A stretch of DNA of 64,000 nt, from positions 186,001-250,000 of the forward strand of contig NZ_JABAEF010000005.1 of NCBI RefSeq assembly GCF_023701945.1, read 5' to 3'. The translations under genes were made by a program, and so were the position numbers. The notes beneath the pieces were generated by a model. It searched no databases and had not been told where the DNA came from. It saw only the letters and a list, made by a program, of their open reading frames with translations. The stretch is from Rhizobium sp. CG5. GTDB taxonomy: Bacteria; Pseudomonadota; Alphaproteobacteria; Rhizobiales; Rhizobiaceae. Each line of letters begins with the position of its first letter. Position 1 is the first letter of the stretch. Below are positions 8,905 to 18,377 of the stretch, piece after piece.

Positions 8905-9801
8905 TTACGGGATGACCCGCTCGCGGCGGGAGAGGACGAGGACCGCCACCAGGCCCGATACGATCACCAGGTCGCGCAGCATCGTCGGTCCGAAACCGCT
9001 CCACAGGGTTTCCGCCAGGCCGACGACGGCCGCGCCCAGCGCTGACCGGGTCGGCGAGGACGTGCCGCCGGCGGCGGCGATCAGCACCACCTTCAGCCCG
9101 AAGACCAGACCGGCGCTGAAATCCATAGTGCCGTAATAGGAGGTCGAGAGGATGCCGCAGACGGCGGCGATCATGGCTGCTGTCAGGTAGGCGGCGACAA
9201 AGGCAAAGCCGGAGTCGACGCCGCATATCTCGGCGGCTCTTGCATCGTCGCACACGGCCCGCCACAGGCGGCCGATCCGGCCGTGGCGCAGGATGCCATG
9301 GCCGATGATCACGATCGCTGCCATCAACGCCGTGTTGACCAGCTGGATGACCGTCAGCGTCACCCGAAACCCGCCATCCTCCAGCAACACCACCGGCGCA
9401 TTCAGGAAGGGCGGCAGCCAGAGGACACGGCTGTCGGCGGCCAGCCGGGCGCTTTCCGACAGGATGATCAGCACGGCCAGCGACGCGACGACGACGATAT
9501 TGGGCGAGTGCCGATAGAGCGGGCGCATGACGTGGCGGCCGATCAGGGCGCCGGCCGCCAGCGCATAGAGTTCCGCCGCCACGGCGCCGAGCGCCAGGGC
9601 CGCCGGCAGGACGAGATAGAGGTCGTTCCAGGCGAATTCGGCAAACAGCACATAGATCTGTCCGGAAAAGGCAAACAGCGCGCCATAGGTGATGTCGGCG
9701 CGGCGCGTCATGCCGAAAATCAGCGCGTAGCCAAACGCCAGCGCGGCATAGAGCGCGGCCAGCGGCAGGGAATTGGCGAGTTGCTGCAGCAGATAGACCA
9801 T
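8905..9801 (-). CDS. LivH-like branched-chain amino acid ABC transporter permease (orphan)
   Basis: A 298-residue polytopic membrane protein beginning MVYLLQQLANSLPLAALYAALAFG, matching LivH-type permeases, with the usual GTDA-region counterpart degenerate. The ATP-binding subunits (LivF, LivG), the second permease (LivM) and the binding protein are not adjacent, so it is either a component of a split transporter or an adapted protein. It starts 60 bp from the divergent CGNR regulator, which probably controls it. Confidence 0.75.
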   Translation of the reverse strand: MVYLLQQLANSLPLAALYAALAFGYALIFGMTRRADITYGALFAFSGQIYVLFAEFAWNDLYLVLPAALALGAVAAELYALAAGALIGRHVMRPLYRHSPNIVVVASLAVLIILSESARLAADSRVLWLPPFLNAPVVLLEDGGFRVTLTVIQLVNTALMAAIVIIGHGILRHGRIGRLWRAVCDDARAAEICGVDSGFAFVAAYLTAAMIAAVCGILSTSYYGTMDFSAGLVFGLKVVLIAAAGGTSSPTRSALGAAVVGLAETLWSGFGPTMLRDLVIVSGLVAVLVLSRRERVIP

Positions 9802-9820
9802 AAAATATCTCCGCGGAAAT

Positions 9821-9854
9821 TCATAACTATCAAAATTGATTTTACCAGTTATAA
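9821..9854. promoter_or_regulatory. Dyad-symmetric candidate operator between permease and CGNR regulator
   Basis: The 34 bp hold nested symmetric arms: ATAACT (9823-9828) against AGTTAT (9847-9852), and AAAAT (9832-9836) against ATTTT (9839-9843), around one centre at 9837/9838. Only four of 17 position pairs break the symmetry. It is AT-rich in a GC-rich genome and lies in the 60-bp divergent promoter region, the expected place for an autoregulatory operator. Confidence 0.6.
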
Positions 9855-9861
9855 TTTCGCC

Positions 9862-10413
9862 ATGACCTTCACCTGGACCCCTCACCGCTTTTCCGGCGGC
9901 GTACTGGCGCTCGATGTCGCCAACACGATCATCCTGCGCATGGATCCCCAGCAGCGCCGCGACCGATTTGACGATCCGGACAAGCTGGAGGCTTTCGTGC
10001 CCGCAGTTCGGGAGCTTTGCGCGGAGCGGGACCTGGCGGTGCAGGTAGCGACGCTGCACGCCCAGAATGGCACTCGGTTTCGTCAGCTGCGCGAGGCGAT
10101 CGATGCCTATTTCCGCAAGCGCACGCTCGCGCAGGACACCAAGGACGATCTGGCAAGCCTTCTGGAGGCGATCGCCGACAATCTGCGCCACGGCGGCGGC
10201 CCGGCCGCGCTTGAGACTGCAACGGCCCTGTCGGCCCTCCGGCTGATCGGCGAGCCAGGGCCAGAGCGCATGAAGATCTGTGCCAATTGCGGCTGGCTGT
10301 TTCTCGACCGCAGCAAGAACAGGAGCCGGATGTGGTGCGACATGGCGGTCTGCGGCAACCGCGTCAAAGCCAGCCGGCATTATCACCGAAAGCGAGAGGA
10401 GACCGATCCATGA
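9862..10413 (+). CDS. CGNR zinc-finger (ABATE domain) putative transcriptional regulator
   Basis: A 183-residue protein. Residues 1-130 resemble the stress-linked ABATE domain (start motif GGVLALDVANTI). The C-terminal zinc finger uses C140, C143, C159 and C164, the last within CGNR (164-167), followed by a basic helix KASRHYHRKR that suits DNA binding. CGNR proteins are thought to be regulators. It is divergent from the orphan permease across a dyad, and its stop overlaps the start of the lipoprotein gene (ATGA). Confidence 0.85.
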   Translation: MTFTWTPHRFSGGVLALDVANTIILRMDPQQRRDRFDDPDKLEAFVPAVRELCAERDLAVQVATLHAQNGTRFRQLREAIDAYFRKRTLAQDTKDDLASLLEAIADNLRHGGGPAALETATALSALRLIGEPGPERMKICANCGWLFLDRSKNRSRMWCDMAVCGNRVKASRHYHRKREETDP

Positions 10414-10934
10414 CGGTGCGGTCGGGTGCAGGCATTTCGATGGCGGTATGGGCGGTTTGCGCAGCTCTACTGCTGGCAGGTTGCCAGAGAGAGGACAGGC
10501 AAGCCCCCCTTGCCGTGGCGGGCCGGCTGGTGGTCTTCAACTACCGTGTCGCCAAGGCCAGCTATCTGGTGACGCTCCGGCGCCAGGGCGATTTGCCGGA
10601 AGGTAGCATGGTGGAAACGCGCTTTGAAAACCCGGCCGGCGGCGCGCCTCTGGTGACACGCGACAAGATCTTTGCCTCGGAACACAACGTGGTGCTGGAG
10701 AGCCCTGCGCTGCATTGCGTCGTCAAGGGCCGGCCGTATACGGTCGACATCCGCGTCAGAGATGCCAAGGGCAAGCTGATCCAGGCCTTGCAGACAACCG
10801 TCACATCGAGCGAGGACCAGAGCATCCTGCCGGCCAATCCGCTGGTGCTGGGCGCGGTCTACACCAAGAACCCGGAGGTCTTCAAAGCCGATGGCAGCAC
10901 CGATTTTTCGCCCGAACCGGACTGCCGCGGATGA
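10410..10934 (+). CDS. Putative lipoprotein of unknown function
   Basis: A 174-residue protein with a lipoprotein signal peptide and lipobox LLAGC (Cys near residue 25), so it is likely lipid-anchored at the membrane. The mature part has several beta-strand-like segments and two further cysteines. No family is recognised. The ATG at 10410 overlaps the stop of the CGNR gene, so the two should be co-expressed; a link to the divergent permease is inferred from position only. Confidence 0.75.
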   Translation: MTVRSGAGISMAVWAVCAALLLAGCQREDRQAPLAVAGRLVVFNYRVAKASYLVTLRRQGDLPEGSMVETRFENPAGGAPLVTRDKIFASEHNVVLESPALHCVVKGRPYTVDIRVRDAKGKLIQALQTTVTSSEDQSILPANPLVLGAVYTKNPEVFKADGSTDFSPEPDCRG

Positions 10935-10936
10935 AA

Positions 10937-10964
10937 AAAACCGGAGCCCTGCGGCCCCGGTTTT
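10937..10964. terminator. Bidirectional intrinsic terminator
   Basis: AAAACCGG and CCGGTTTT form an 8-bp stem, extended by three further pairs after one mismatch, with a CTGC loop; A-run on one side, T-run on the other. It lies between the lipoprotein gene and the convergent ndk. Confidence 0.82.
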
Positions 10965-11009
10965 GGATCGTTTCGTCAAGCAGATGAGGCGGATGCCTCG
11001 GGGCTGGAT

Positions 11010-11432
11010 TCAGCCGACGATTTCGGTGTCGGCGAACCAGTACTTGATTTCCTCGGCAGCGGTTTCCGGAGCATCCGAACCGTGGACCGAATTTTCGCCG
11101 ATCGACAAAGCGTGGGTCTTGCGGATCGTGCCTTCGTCGGCATTGGCCGGGTTGGTGGCGCCCATGATTTCGCGGTTCTTGAGGATGGCGTTCTCGCCTT
11201 CCAGGACCTGGACGATGGTCGGGCCGGAGGTCATGCCTTCAACCAGTTCGCCGAAGAAGGGGCGTTCCTTGTGGACGGCGTAGAAGCCTTCTGCCTGGCG
11301 GGTGCTCATCCAGACGCGCTTGGAGGCAACGACGCGCAGGCCGGCATCTTCAAACATCTTGGTGATGGCGCCCGTCAGGTTGCGCTTGGTGGCGTCCGGC
11401 TTGATCATCGAAAAGGTGCGTTCAATCGCCAT
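11010..11432 (-). CDS. ndk: Nucleoside-diphosphate kinase
   Basis: A 140-residue protein, the normal family length. It has [14 protein letters not shown] at the start and the active-site histidine H117 in NSVHGSD, which carries the phosphate during transfer from ATP to nucleoside diphosphates. It balances cytosolic NTP and dNTP pools. It is monocistronic, ends at the shared terminator and is followed upstream by a 148-bp gap. Confidence 0.97.
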   Translation of the reverse strand: MAIERTFSMIKPDATKRNLTGAITKMFEDAGLRVVASKRVWMSTRQAEGFYAVHKERPFFGELVEGMTSGPTIVQVLEGENAILKNREIMGATNPANADEGTIRKTHALSIGENSVHGSDAPETAAEEIKYWFADTEIVG

Positions 11433-11580
11433 GTCTATCGTCCTTTGTCTTATGGGAAAGTGGGCGGTATCTAACCGCCCCAAGCCTTGAAAACAAGGGG
11501 GATGGGCGAAGTTTCATGGCGCTGTCACAGTGCCGCGCCAAACCATGGCACCGCGCTTGCGCACCCCCATTCGTCGAGGT

Positions 11581-12291
11581 TCAGCGCTCCCGCCGTTCCA
11601 GAAGGTCGATCTGGATCTGCTGCAACTCGGCCAGGCGTTCCCATTGATGGGCCATCTGGTGGTCGATCTTTTCGTGCAGGTTGCGGATCTCCAGTTCGGC
11701 CCGCAGATTGATCATGTAGTCATTCTCGGCGCGCTGCCGATCCTTCTGCTCCTGCCGCCGCTGGCTCATCATGATCACCGGCGCCTGAAGGGCGGCGATA
11801 CAGGATAAAAGCAGGTTGAGCAGGATGAAGGGATAGGGATCGAAGGCCGCGGCGCGCAACAGCCAGATATTGGTCATGATCCACAGGGCGAGAAAGACAC
11901 CGAACGAGAGGATGAAGGTCCAGGAGCCGCCAAATGACGCCACCGTATCGGCTGCCTTCTCGCCGAATGTCGGACTTGCCTCCACCGCCGGCCTGGCGAT
12001 CGCCTGAACCGTCGAGCCGCCGGCCTCCAGACTGTCGAGAACGCGCTGGTCGAGTTCGGACAGTTCGCCCCGCTCGTCTTCCAGCAGGGTTTCGACATAG
12101 CGCCGCCGGTAGCGCGCCATGTCGGCATCGCAGATAAAGCTGTCGGCCGACCAGCCCTCGACCTCGCCCTGCACGAGGTCGAAGAGATTCGGTCGCATCA
12201 GGGCTGCCGAGCGCAGTTGCGAGCGCGGGAACGCCTTGCCGCAGACCGCGCAGCAGCGCTGCTTCTCCGTGTTTCGAGGGTCATGTGCCAT
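11581..12291 (-). CDS. DUF1003 membrane protein
   Basis: A 236-residue protein. The N-terminus has a CAVCGK element; the centre has two membrane segments (SWTFILSFGVFLALWIMTN and PYPFILLNLLLSCIAALQ) ending in APVIMMSQRRQEQKDR, the signature of DUF1003. The C-terminal tail is helical and charged (HEKIDHQM...LQQIQIDLLE), probably a coiled coil. Function is unknown; it is an inner-membrane protein. Confidence 0.85.
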   Translation of the reverse strand: MAHDPRNTEKQRCCAVCGKAFPRSQLRSAALMRPNLFDLVQGEVEGWSADSFICDADMARYRRRYVETLLEDERGELSELDQRVLDSLEAGGSTVQAIARPAVEASPTFGEKAADTVASFGGSWTFILSFGVFLALWIMTNIWLLRAAAFDPYPFILLNLLLSCIAALQAPVIMMSQRRQEQKDRQRAENDYMINLRAELEIRNLHEKIDHQMAHQWERLAELQQIQIDLLERRER

Positions 12292-12389
12292 CGGATATAC
12301 GCTCTTCCATTGCCCGCTCCCGATCCAAGCTTATCCCTCTGGCCGCGCCCGCCAATGAGAATTCGCAAAGGGCAGGACGGACGCCCGCC

Positions 12390-13073
12390 TCACGCCACCT
12401 GTCGCGCTTCGGCACCGTGCAGATCGAGGCAGCGCTCGAACCACAGGGCGGCCGGATCGTCGGGCGGCAGATGGATGCTGCCGGAGGTGATCTTCAGCCA
12501 TTGCAGGGCGCCGAACAGGATATAGTCGGCAAACAGCGGGCCGTCACCGCCGATGAAGGGCTGGAACTTCAGCACATGCCGGAGCGGTTCGAGCTTGGCC
12601 GGGAATGCGGCGATCTCCGCGTCACGGCCAGCGGCAACCTCTTCGAGCGGCTTGCCGAGGCGCTTTTCGCGGCTGTCGCGAAAATAGGCCTGGTCGGGCG
12701 CATCCAGCATGTCGTGGATGTCCATCAGCGCGATGCGGGTCGCGGCGGTATGAACGACCGTCTGCGAATAGCCCTCGATGAAGCGCGCCATGGCCTCGCC
12801 GCCCTCGCCGCCGAACAGTGTTGGGCGGTCGGAATAGGCTTCATCGAGATACAGCGCGATGTCGAAACTGTCGGAGACCAGGCGGTCGCCGTCGCGCAGC
12901 AGCGGCACGGTCTTGCTGGCGCCCTGCTCGACAGAAGGAATGGCCGTAAACGGCAGCGGCCGCTCCTCGAAGGCCAGTCCCTTATGATGCAGGGCCATGA
13001 CGATCTTCCAGCAATGGGGCGAGAACGGACGGGACGCATCGGCGCCGCAGAGCGAATAAAGGATGAGGGTCAT
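12390..13073 (-). CDS. Glutathione S-transferase family protein
   Basis: A 227-residue cytosolic protein with an N-terminal thioredoxin-like domain (LYSLCGADASRPFSPHCWKI), the KTVPLL cis-proline element, and SDSFDIALYLDE as the glutathione-binding motif. The layout is closer to beta-etherase-like bacterial GSTs than to the GST at 2.5 kb. Substrate is unknown. Upstream lies the low-GC accessory segment. Confidence 0.84.
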   Translation of the reverse strand: MTLILYSLCGADASRPFSPHCWKIVMALHHKGLAFEERPLPFTAIPSVEQGASKTVPLLRDGDRLVSDSFDIALYLDEAYSDRPTLFGGEGGEAMARFIEGYSQTVVHTAATRIALMDIHDMLDAPDQAYFRDSREKRLGKPLEEVAAGRDAEIAAFPAKLEPLRHVLKFQPFIGGDGPLFADYILFGALQWLKITSGSIHLPPDDPAALWFERCLDLHGAEARQVA

Positions 13074-13387
13074 GGCATGGTCTCCTGTCGAAGGTCTCGA
13101 ACGTTTAAACCTATAGGACGCCAGCCGGCGCCAACAATCAAATCAGGAAAATTCATGGAACCGATCAGGATGCCGACGAGAGAACCCCCATCCTGCCTCC
13201 GAGCAAATTACGATCCTTATATTCCCGATTGTCGGGAAATTAGCTCAGATTATATACATCACCGACCGTCAGAAGCCGTAGGCTTTCATATATAGTGGCT
13301 GCGATGGAGGCAGACGGCAAAAATGGGACAATATCGATAGTTGTCGCCCAAAAGGGTCGTTAGGAAACGATCTCTTTGTTTCGCGCA
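13074..13387. other. Gene-free left flank of the low-GC accessory segment
   Basis: No supported gene in 314 bp. From about 13130 the sequence becomes richer in A and T. It contains a 7-bp inverted repeat TTCCCGA / TCGGGAA with a TTG spacer at 13222-13238. This is the probable left edge of the accessory segment carrying the gene at 13388-14299; no direct repeat or integrase marks the boundary. Confidence 0.45.
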
Positions 13388-14299
13388 CTACCATAAGTCA
13401 GAATTCTGCCCTGCCACGAACCTTCCATCGACATCGTAAACTGTGAACATCACTCCATTAGTTTTGCATAGCACTCCGAGTTCCAGGATGCGTCGACGCC
13501 CCAGCCTCTTGGCGGGCACTACAAACTCATACTCTTCACTGTTACCCGCTTCCTTCAAAGGCTCCGGAAATATGGGCCGAACGTGCTCGTTAATAAAACC
13601 GAAAAACTCGTCATTCGTCATTCCTACAGTTTTGACGAGCTTTATAATACGATGCTCCCTCTCACGCAGAATTGAGCTACTAAGCCTCAAATTACTGTGC
13701 ACGACGGCGCCAGCCTCTCCTTGGCTACATTCAAACTCGATCATCTCAATTCTTTGCTTAAGGGAATCAATCTCGTCACTGAGCAGTTTCTCAGTAGCTG
13801 TAGCACTCTCTGCGAATTGGACGCGTCCCCTAGCAAAGGTTACCGGATTGTCGACGACATGGTCGGCTGCCAAAGCTGCATCAATTGCGGCCTTTAGGTT
13901 TTTTTGGGCGGTTGCTAGGTCACTAGGCCGGGTTCTATTAAATTTGATCGAGCGAAACGACGCCACATCGAAAGGTATCCTTTGACCTTCCAGATGCATA
14001 TGGATAATCGGCTTTTGTGCTGTGTGTCGGATACCAATCTCGTAGAAAGCATTTGGATTCAGTGATGTCAGATCAGCTATTACCAATTCGGAATCGAGCA
14101 AAGACGTGATGACTTGCGCATCAATACGCCCCGGGTCTGAAATCCTGTCCGCTCGCCGAACTTCAAATTCCTTATAGTGCGCCTCGAAAACCGGTGTGAT
14201 AATGCCATCAAGCAGCCAATCGGCGTGAACACGGTCGTCACTTGTATCGTCACCAATTGGACCGACTACAAAGCAAGTCTTTTTTGGTTTTTCCGCCAC
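13388..14299 (-). CDS. Nucleoside deoxyribosyltransferase/DRHyd-like protein, putative defence or nucleotide-signalling factor
   Basis: A 303-residue protein. Residues 8-125 form a Rossmann-like domain with CFVVGPIGDDTSDDR, RADRISDPGRID, then VIADLTSLNPNAFYEIG (D76, N81, N83, E87) and KPIIHMH. This layout matches a widespread uncharacterised domain related to nucleoside 2-deoxyribosyltransferases and DRHyd nucleotide hydrolases, where the Glu in the YExG motif is the expected catalytic residue. Residues 165-200 look like a coiled coil, followed by an unrecognised C-terminal domain. The gene is much lower in GC than its neighbours. An immune or nucleotide-cleaving role is inferred from family context. 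Confidence 0.7.
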   Translation of the reverse strand: MAEKPKKTCFVVGPIGDDTSDDRVHADWLLDGIITPVFEAHYKEFEVRRADRISDPGRIDAQVITSLLDSELVIADLTSLNPNAFYEIGIRHTAQKPIIHMHLEGQRIPFDVASFRSIKFNRTRPSDLATAQKNLKAAIDAALAADHVVDNPVTFARGRVQFAESATATEKLLSDEIDSLKQRIEMIEFECSQGEAGAVVHSNLRLSSSILREREHRIIKLVKTVGMTNDEFFGFINEHVRPIFPEPLKEAGNSEEYEFVVPAKRLGRRRILELGVLCKTNGVMFTVYDVDGRFVAGQNSDLW

Positions 14300-14791
14300 A
14301 CGTCCCCCTTAAACGATAAGCTAGTGCAAATTTGGCCCATGACAGCACGCAGCTATTCTAAATACAACACACCCAGACGGACTTATTTCAATGCTGCATC
14401 CGTTCCAAGATTACAGCGCCGCCCCGGCTTCAAAAAATGCCATTATGTCCGTTTCAGAGCTTAATAAGTAATTTTCTCGTGTATTCATCGTTAAGTCAAT
14501 GACAACCAGCTTTGCGTGATTGCAAACCACCAGACCCACCATCGCGGCCAGGTGCACGGTATCCTGACGGCGCTCGGCAAGCCGAGCCTGGCGTTGGACA
14601 TGATCTATTTCCTGCGTTCCGAGGGCAAGGTCTGGGCGTAAAACCTCTGCTGCCGGCAGCAAAGATCGCCGTCGCTACTTCACGGATGTCAGGATTACTT
14701 AAGGATCTCGGCGATATAGTGCGGGCGAACCCGAATGATCCCGAGACACTCTGTTTGGAGGGTCCGCCCGGACCCTCGACCAGGAACCCCG
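14300..14791. other. Intergenic region, accessory segment to GGDEF gene
   Basis: About 490 bp without an intact gene. The part up to about 14515 is AT-rich and holds the promoter side of the minus-strand gene ending at 13388. The part from about 14516 is GC-rich again and contains the 3' remnant of a dinB-type gene (annotated separately) and then the leader of the degenerate GGDEF gene. The composition switch coincides with the break in the dinB reading frame. Confidence 0.55.
14525..14641 (+). pseudogene. 3' remnant of a DinB-family gene
   Basis: The plus strand reads NHQTHHRGQVHGILTALG, then KPSLALDMIYFLRSEGK, and ends VWA-stop: 38 residues plus a stop codon. This is the C-terminal end of DinB-family (YfiT/DinB four-helix, metal-binding) proteins, including the conserved H..HHRGQ metal-ligand helix. 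No upstream part of the gene is found; the frame runs directly into AT-rich DNA at about 14515. It appears to be truncated by the event that brought in the accessory segment. Confidence 0.75.
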
Positions 14792-15880
14792 ATGACCCCA
14801 TTGATTTCCGGCAAGACAGCCGCCGCGGCGCAATCCCGTCCCAACACCGCCGCCGACAGCCCGCAGAAAGTTGCAGCCGCCATGGTCAAGCTGCAGGTGC
14901 CTGGCCTGCCGCGCAATTACGAGCTGTTCTACGAGGCGCTGTACGGCCACAATGCCGAGCTTGCCCGCGACGTTCTGTCGTTGACCGGTCCGCCGGCGCA
15001 GGTGGTGCTGGACCAGATCGGCCTCAGGCACCGGCTGGTCGGCCATTGTGGTGCTGCCGAGCAGCGCCTGCAGGGCGACGCCACCGATCTGCTGAACGAT
15101 CTCCTGCAGCAATTGTCGGCCGGCATCGACCGCAAGCAGGCCTTTGCGCGGGCCTTGGAAAAGACCATTTGCGCCGCCCGCGACGACCAGAACCGCGACC
15201 TGTCCGAGGTGATCGACGATCTCGATTTCCTGGCGGCTGCGGCCGGCGATATCGTGCGTTCGGAAACGGCGCTGAGCCAGGCGCTGCAGGCCGGCCTCAC
15301 CCAGATGGAGACCACGCGGACGGCGGCCAAGGCCGCCAAGGCGGCAAGCCTGCGGGATCGACTGACCCATCTGCCGAACCGCCTGGCCTTTTCGAACCGC
15401 GTCTCCAGCCTTTACAGCGGCGATACGGACCCGGCCGAGACGGCGCTGATCGTCGTCGAGATCGATCGCTTCAAATCGCTTGTCGACCAGTATGGCGAAG
15501 CGGCGACCGGCCGCATCCTGAAGCGGCTGGCGACGATTTTCCGCAAGTCGATCAAGAAGAACGATTTCGTGGCGCGCACCGGCATCGATGCGTTTTCGTT
15601 CCTGTTCGACGGCGTCTCGTTCGAGGCAGCGCGCGGCATCGCCGAACGGCTGCATGCGTCAGTGGTCGACAATCTGGTTTTCGCTACCGACGATGGCAGC
15701 AACACATCAGGACATCTCGACGTGATGATGGGCTATGCCATGACGGAAGACGCCGCGTCGGCGCCGTTGCTGATCGGCCAGGCCGAGACCGCGCTTTCGG
15801 CGGCCCGCCAGGATCGCCGCTCGCCGATTGTCGGCTATACGCCGGCGCTCGCCCGGACGGTCGGACGCAACGCCGCCTGA
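14792..15880 (+). CDS. Degenerate GGDEF-domain protein
   Basis: A 362-residue soluble protein. The N-terminal 190 residues are helical and of unknown fold. A GGDEF domain follows, recognised by SLRDRLTHLPNRLAF, then IVVEIDRFKSLVDQYGEA. The signature GG(D/E)EF is replaced by GIDAF within ARTGIDAFSFLF, and the Asn, His and Asp normally found in the IDxFK...NDxxGHxxGD helix are lost. It therefore should not make cyclic di-GMP and may bind a ligand or partner instead. The ATG at 14792 was chosen because in-frame sequence upstream is unlikely protein. Confidence 0.8.
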   Translation: MTPLISGKTAAAAQSRPNTAADSPQKVAAAMVKLQVPGLPRNYELFYEALYGHNAELARDVLSLTGPPAQVVLDQIGLRHRLVGHCGAAEQRLQGDATDLLNDLLQQLSAGIDRKQAFARALEKTICAARDDQNRDLSEVIDDLDFLAAAAGDIVRSETALSQALQAGLTQMETTRTAAKAAKAASLRDRLTHLPNRLAFSNRVSSLYSGDTDPAETALIVVEIDRFKSLVDQYGEAATGRILKRLATIFRKSIKKNDFVARTGIDAFSFLFDGVSFEAARGIAERLHASVVDNLVFATDDGSNTSGHLDVMMGYAMTEDAASAPLLIGQAETALSAARQDRRSPIVGYTPALARTVGRNAA

Positions 15881-16004
15881 TTTCGGCAAAATCGCGCGAA
15901 CACGTTGCATATCGGCATCGGCCGCAGACCGGCCGGCGCCATTGTGCAGTGCAAGAGCCTGCCGCATATTGCCTTTATGCGCCACATCGGCCAAAAGCGC
16001 GGGC

Positions 16005-17894
<1,890 letters not shown>

Positions 17895-17907
17895 GCGGAC
17901 GCTCGCC

Positions 17908-18357
17908 TCACGCCTTCTTTTCCCAGCGTCCTTCGTTGTTCTGCTGCCAGTAGGTCAGCGTGTGGCCTTGCGCCTTCAGGGCCTTCCACTGGCCGCGCGC
18001 GCCTTCCAGCTGTTGCTGGTCATGGCCGTCGAAGACGAAGACGACGCGGTCGTAGGGCAGTCCTTCGCCCGGCACCGCGCCATCGATGAAAAACCGCACC
18101 GAGGCCTGGTTGAGATTGTCGGCCGACAGCGTCAAAAGGACCGGCTGTTCGCCGGCCGCTTCCGAGCCATCCGTGCCATGGGGCAGGAAGCTCTCGTCGC
18201 GATAGGTCCAGAGATGCTGGTCCAGCCGGTCGCGGCGGTCCGCATCGCGCATTTCCACCGCCACCCGCCAGCCGCGCTCGACGCTTTTTTCCAAAAGCGG
18301 CGGCAGCGCGTCTTCTATCCTGGTTTCGGTCAGGTGGTAGAACAGGACGTCGGTCAC
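17908..18357 (-). CDS. holC: DNA polymerase III chi subunit
   Basis: A 149-residue protein beginning (M)TDVLFYHLTE with a GTG start at 18357 preceded by GGAG. It has the HolC features: helix-rich N-terminus, LDQHLWTYRDESFLPHG, and the VVFVFDGHDQ strand. Chi links the clamp loader to SSB through its binding pocket during lagging-strand synthesis. It lies 20 bp downstream of pepA on the same strand, the conserved pepA-holC pairing. Confidence 0.9.
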   Translation of the reverse strand: MTDVLFYHLTETRIEDALPPLLEKSVERGWRVAVEMRDADRRDRLDQHLWTYRDESFLPHGTDGSEAAGEQPVLLTLSADNLNQASVRFFIDGAVPGEGLPYDRVVFVFDGHDQQQLEGARGQWKALKAQGHTLTYWQQNNEGRWEKKA

Positions 18358-18377
18358 AAGCTTGGCTCCGCGAATGC

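Noticed and set aside
13232..13250. A tRNA-like 5' end (GGGAAATTAGCTCAG) in the accessory segment flank
   Set aside because: The D-arm does not continue with a normal GG and no anticodon or T-arm follows. It could be a decayed attachment-site fragment but cannot be supported as a tRNA.
14177..14464. A 95-residue frame on the plus strand in the accessory segment
   Set aside because: It overlaps the start of the DRHyd-like gene on the other strand, has no ribosome site and no recognisable protein pattern.
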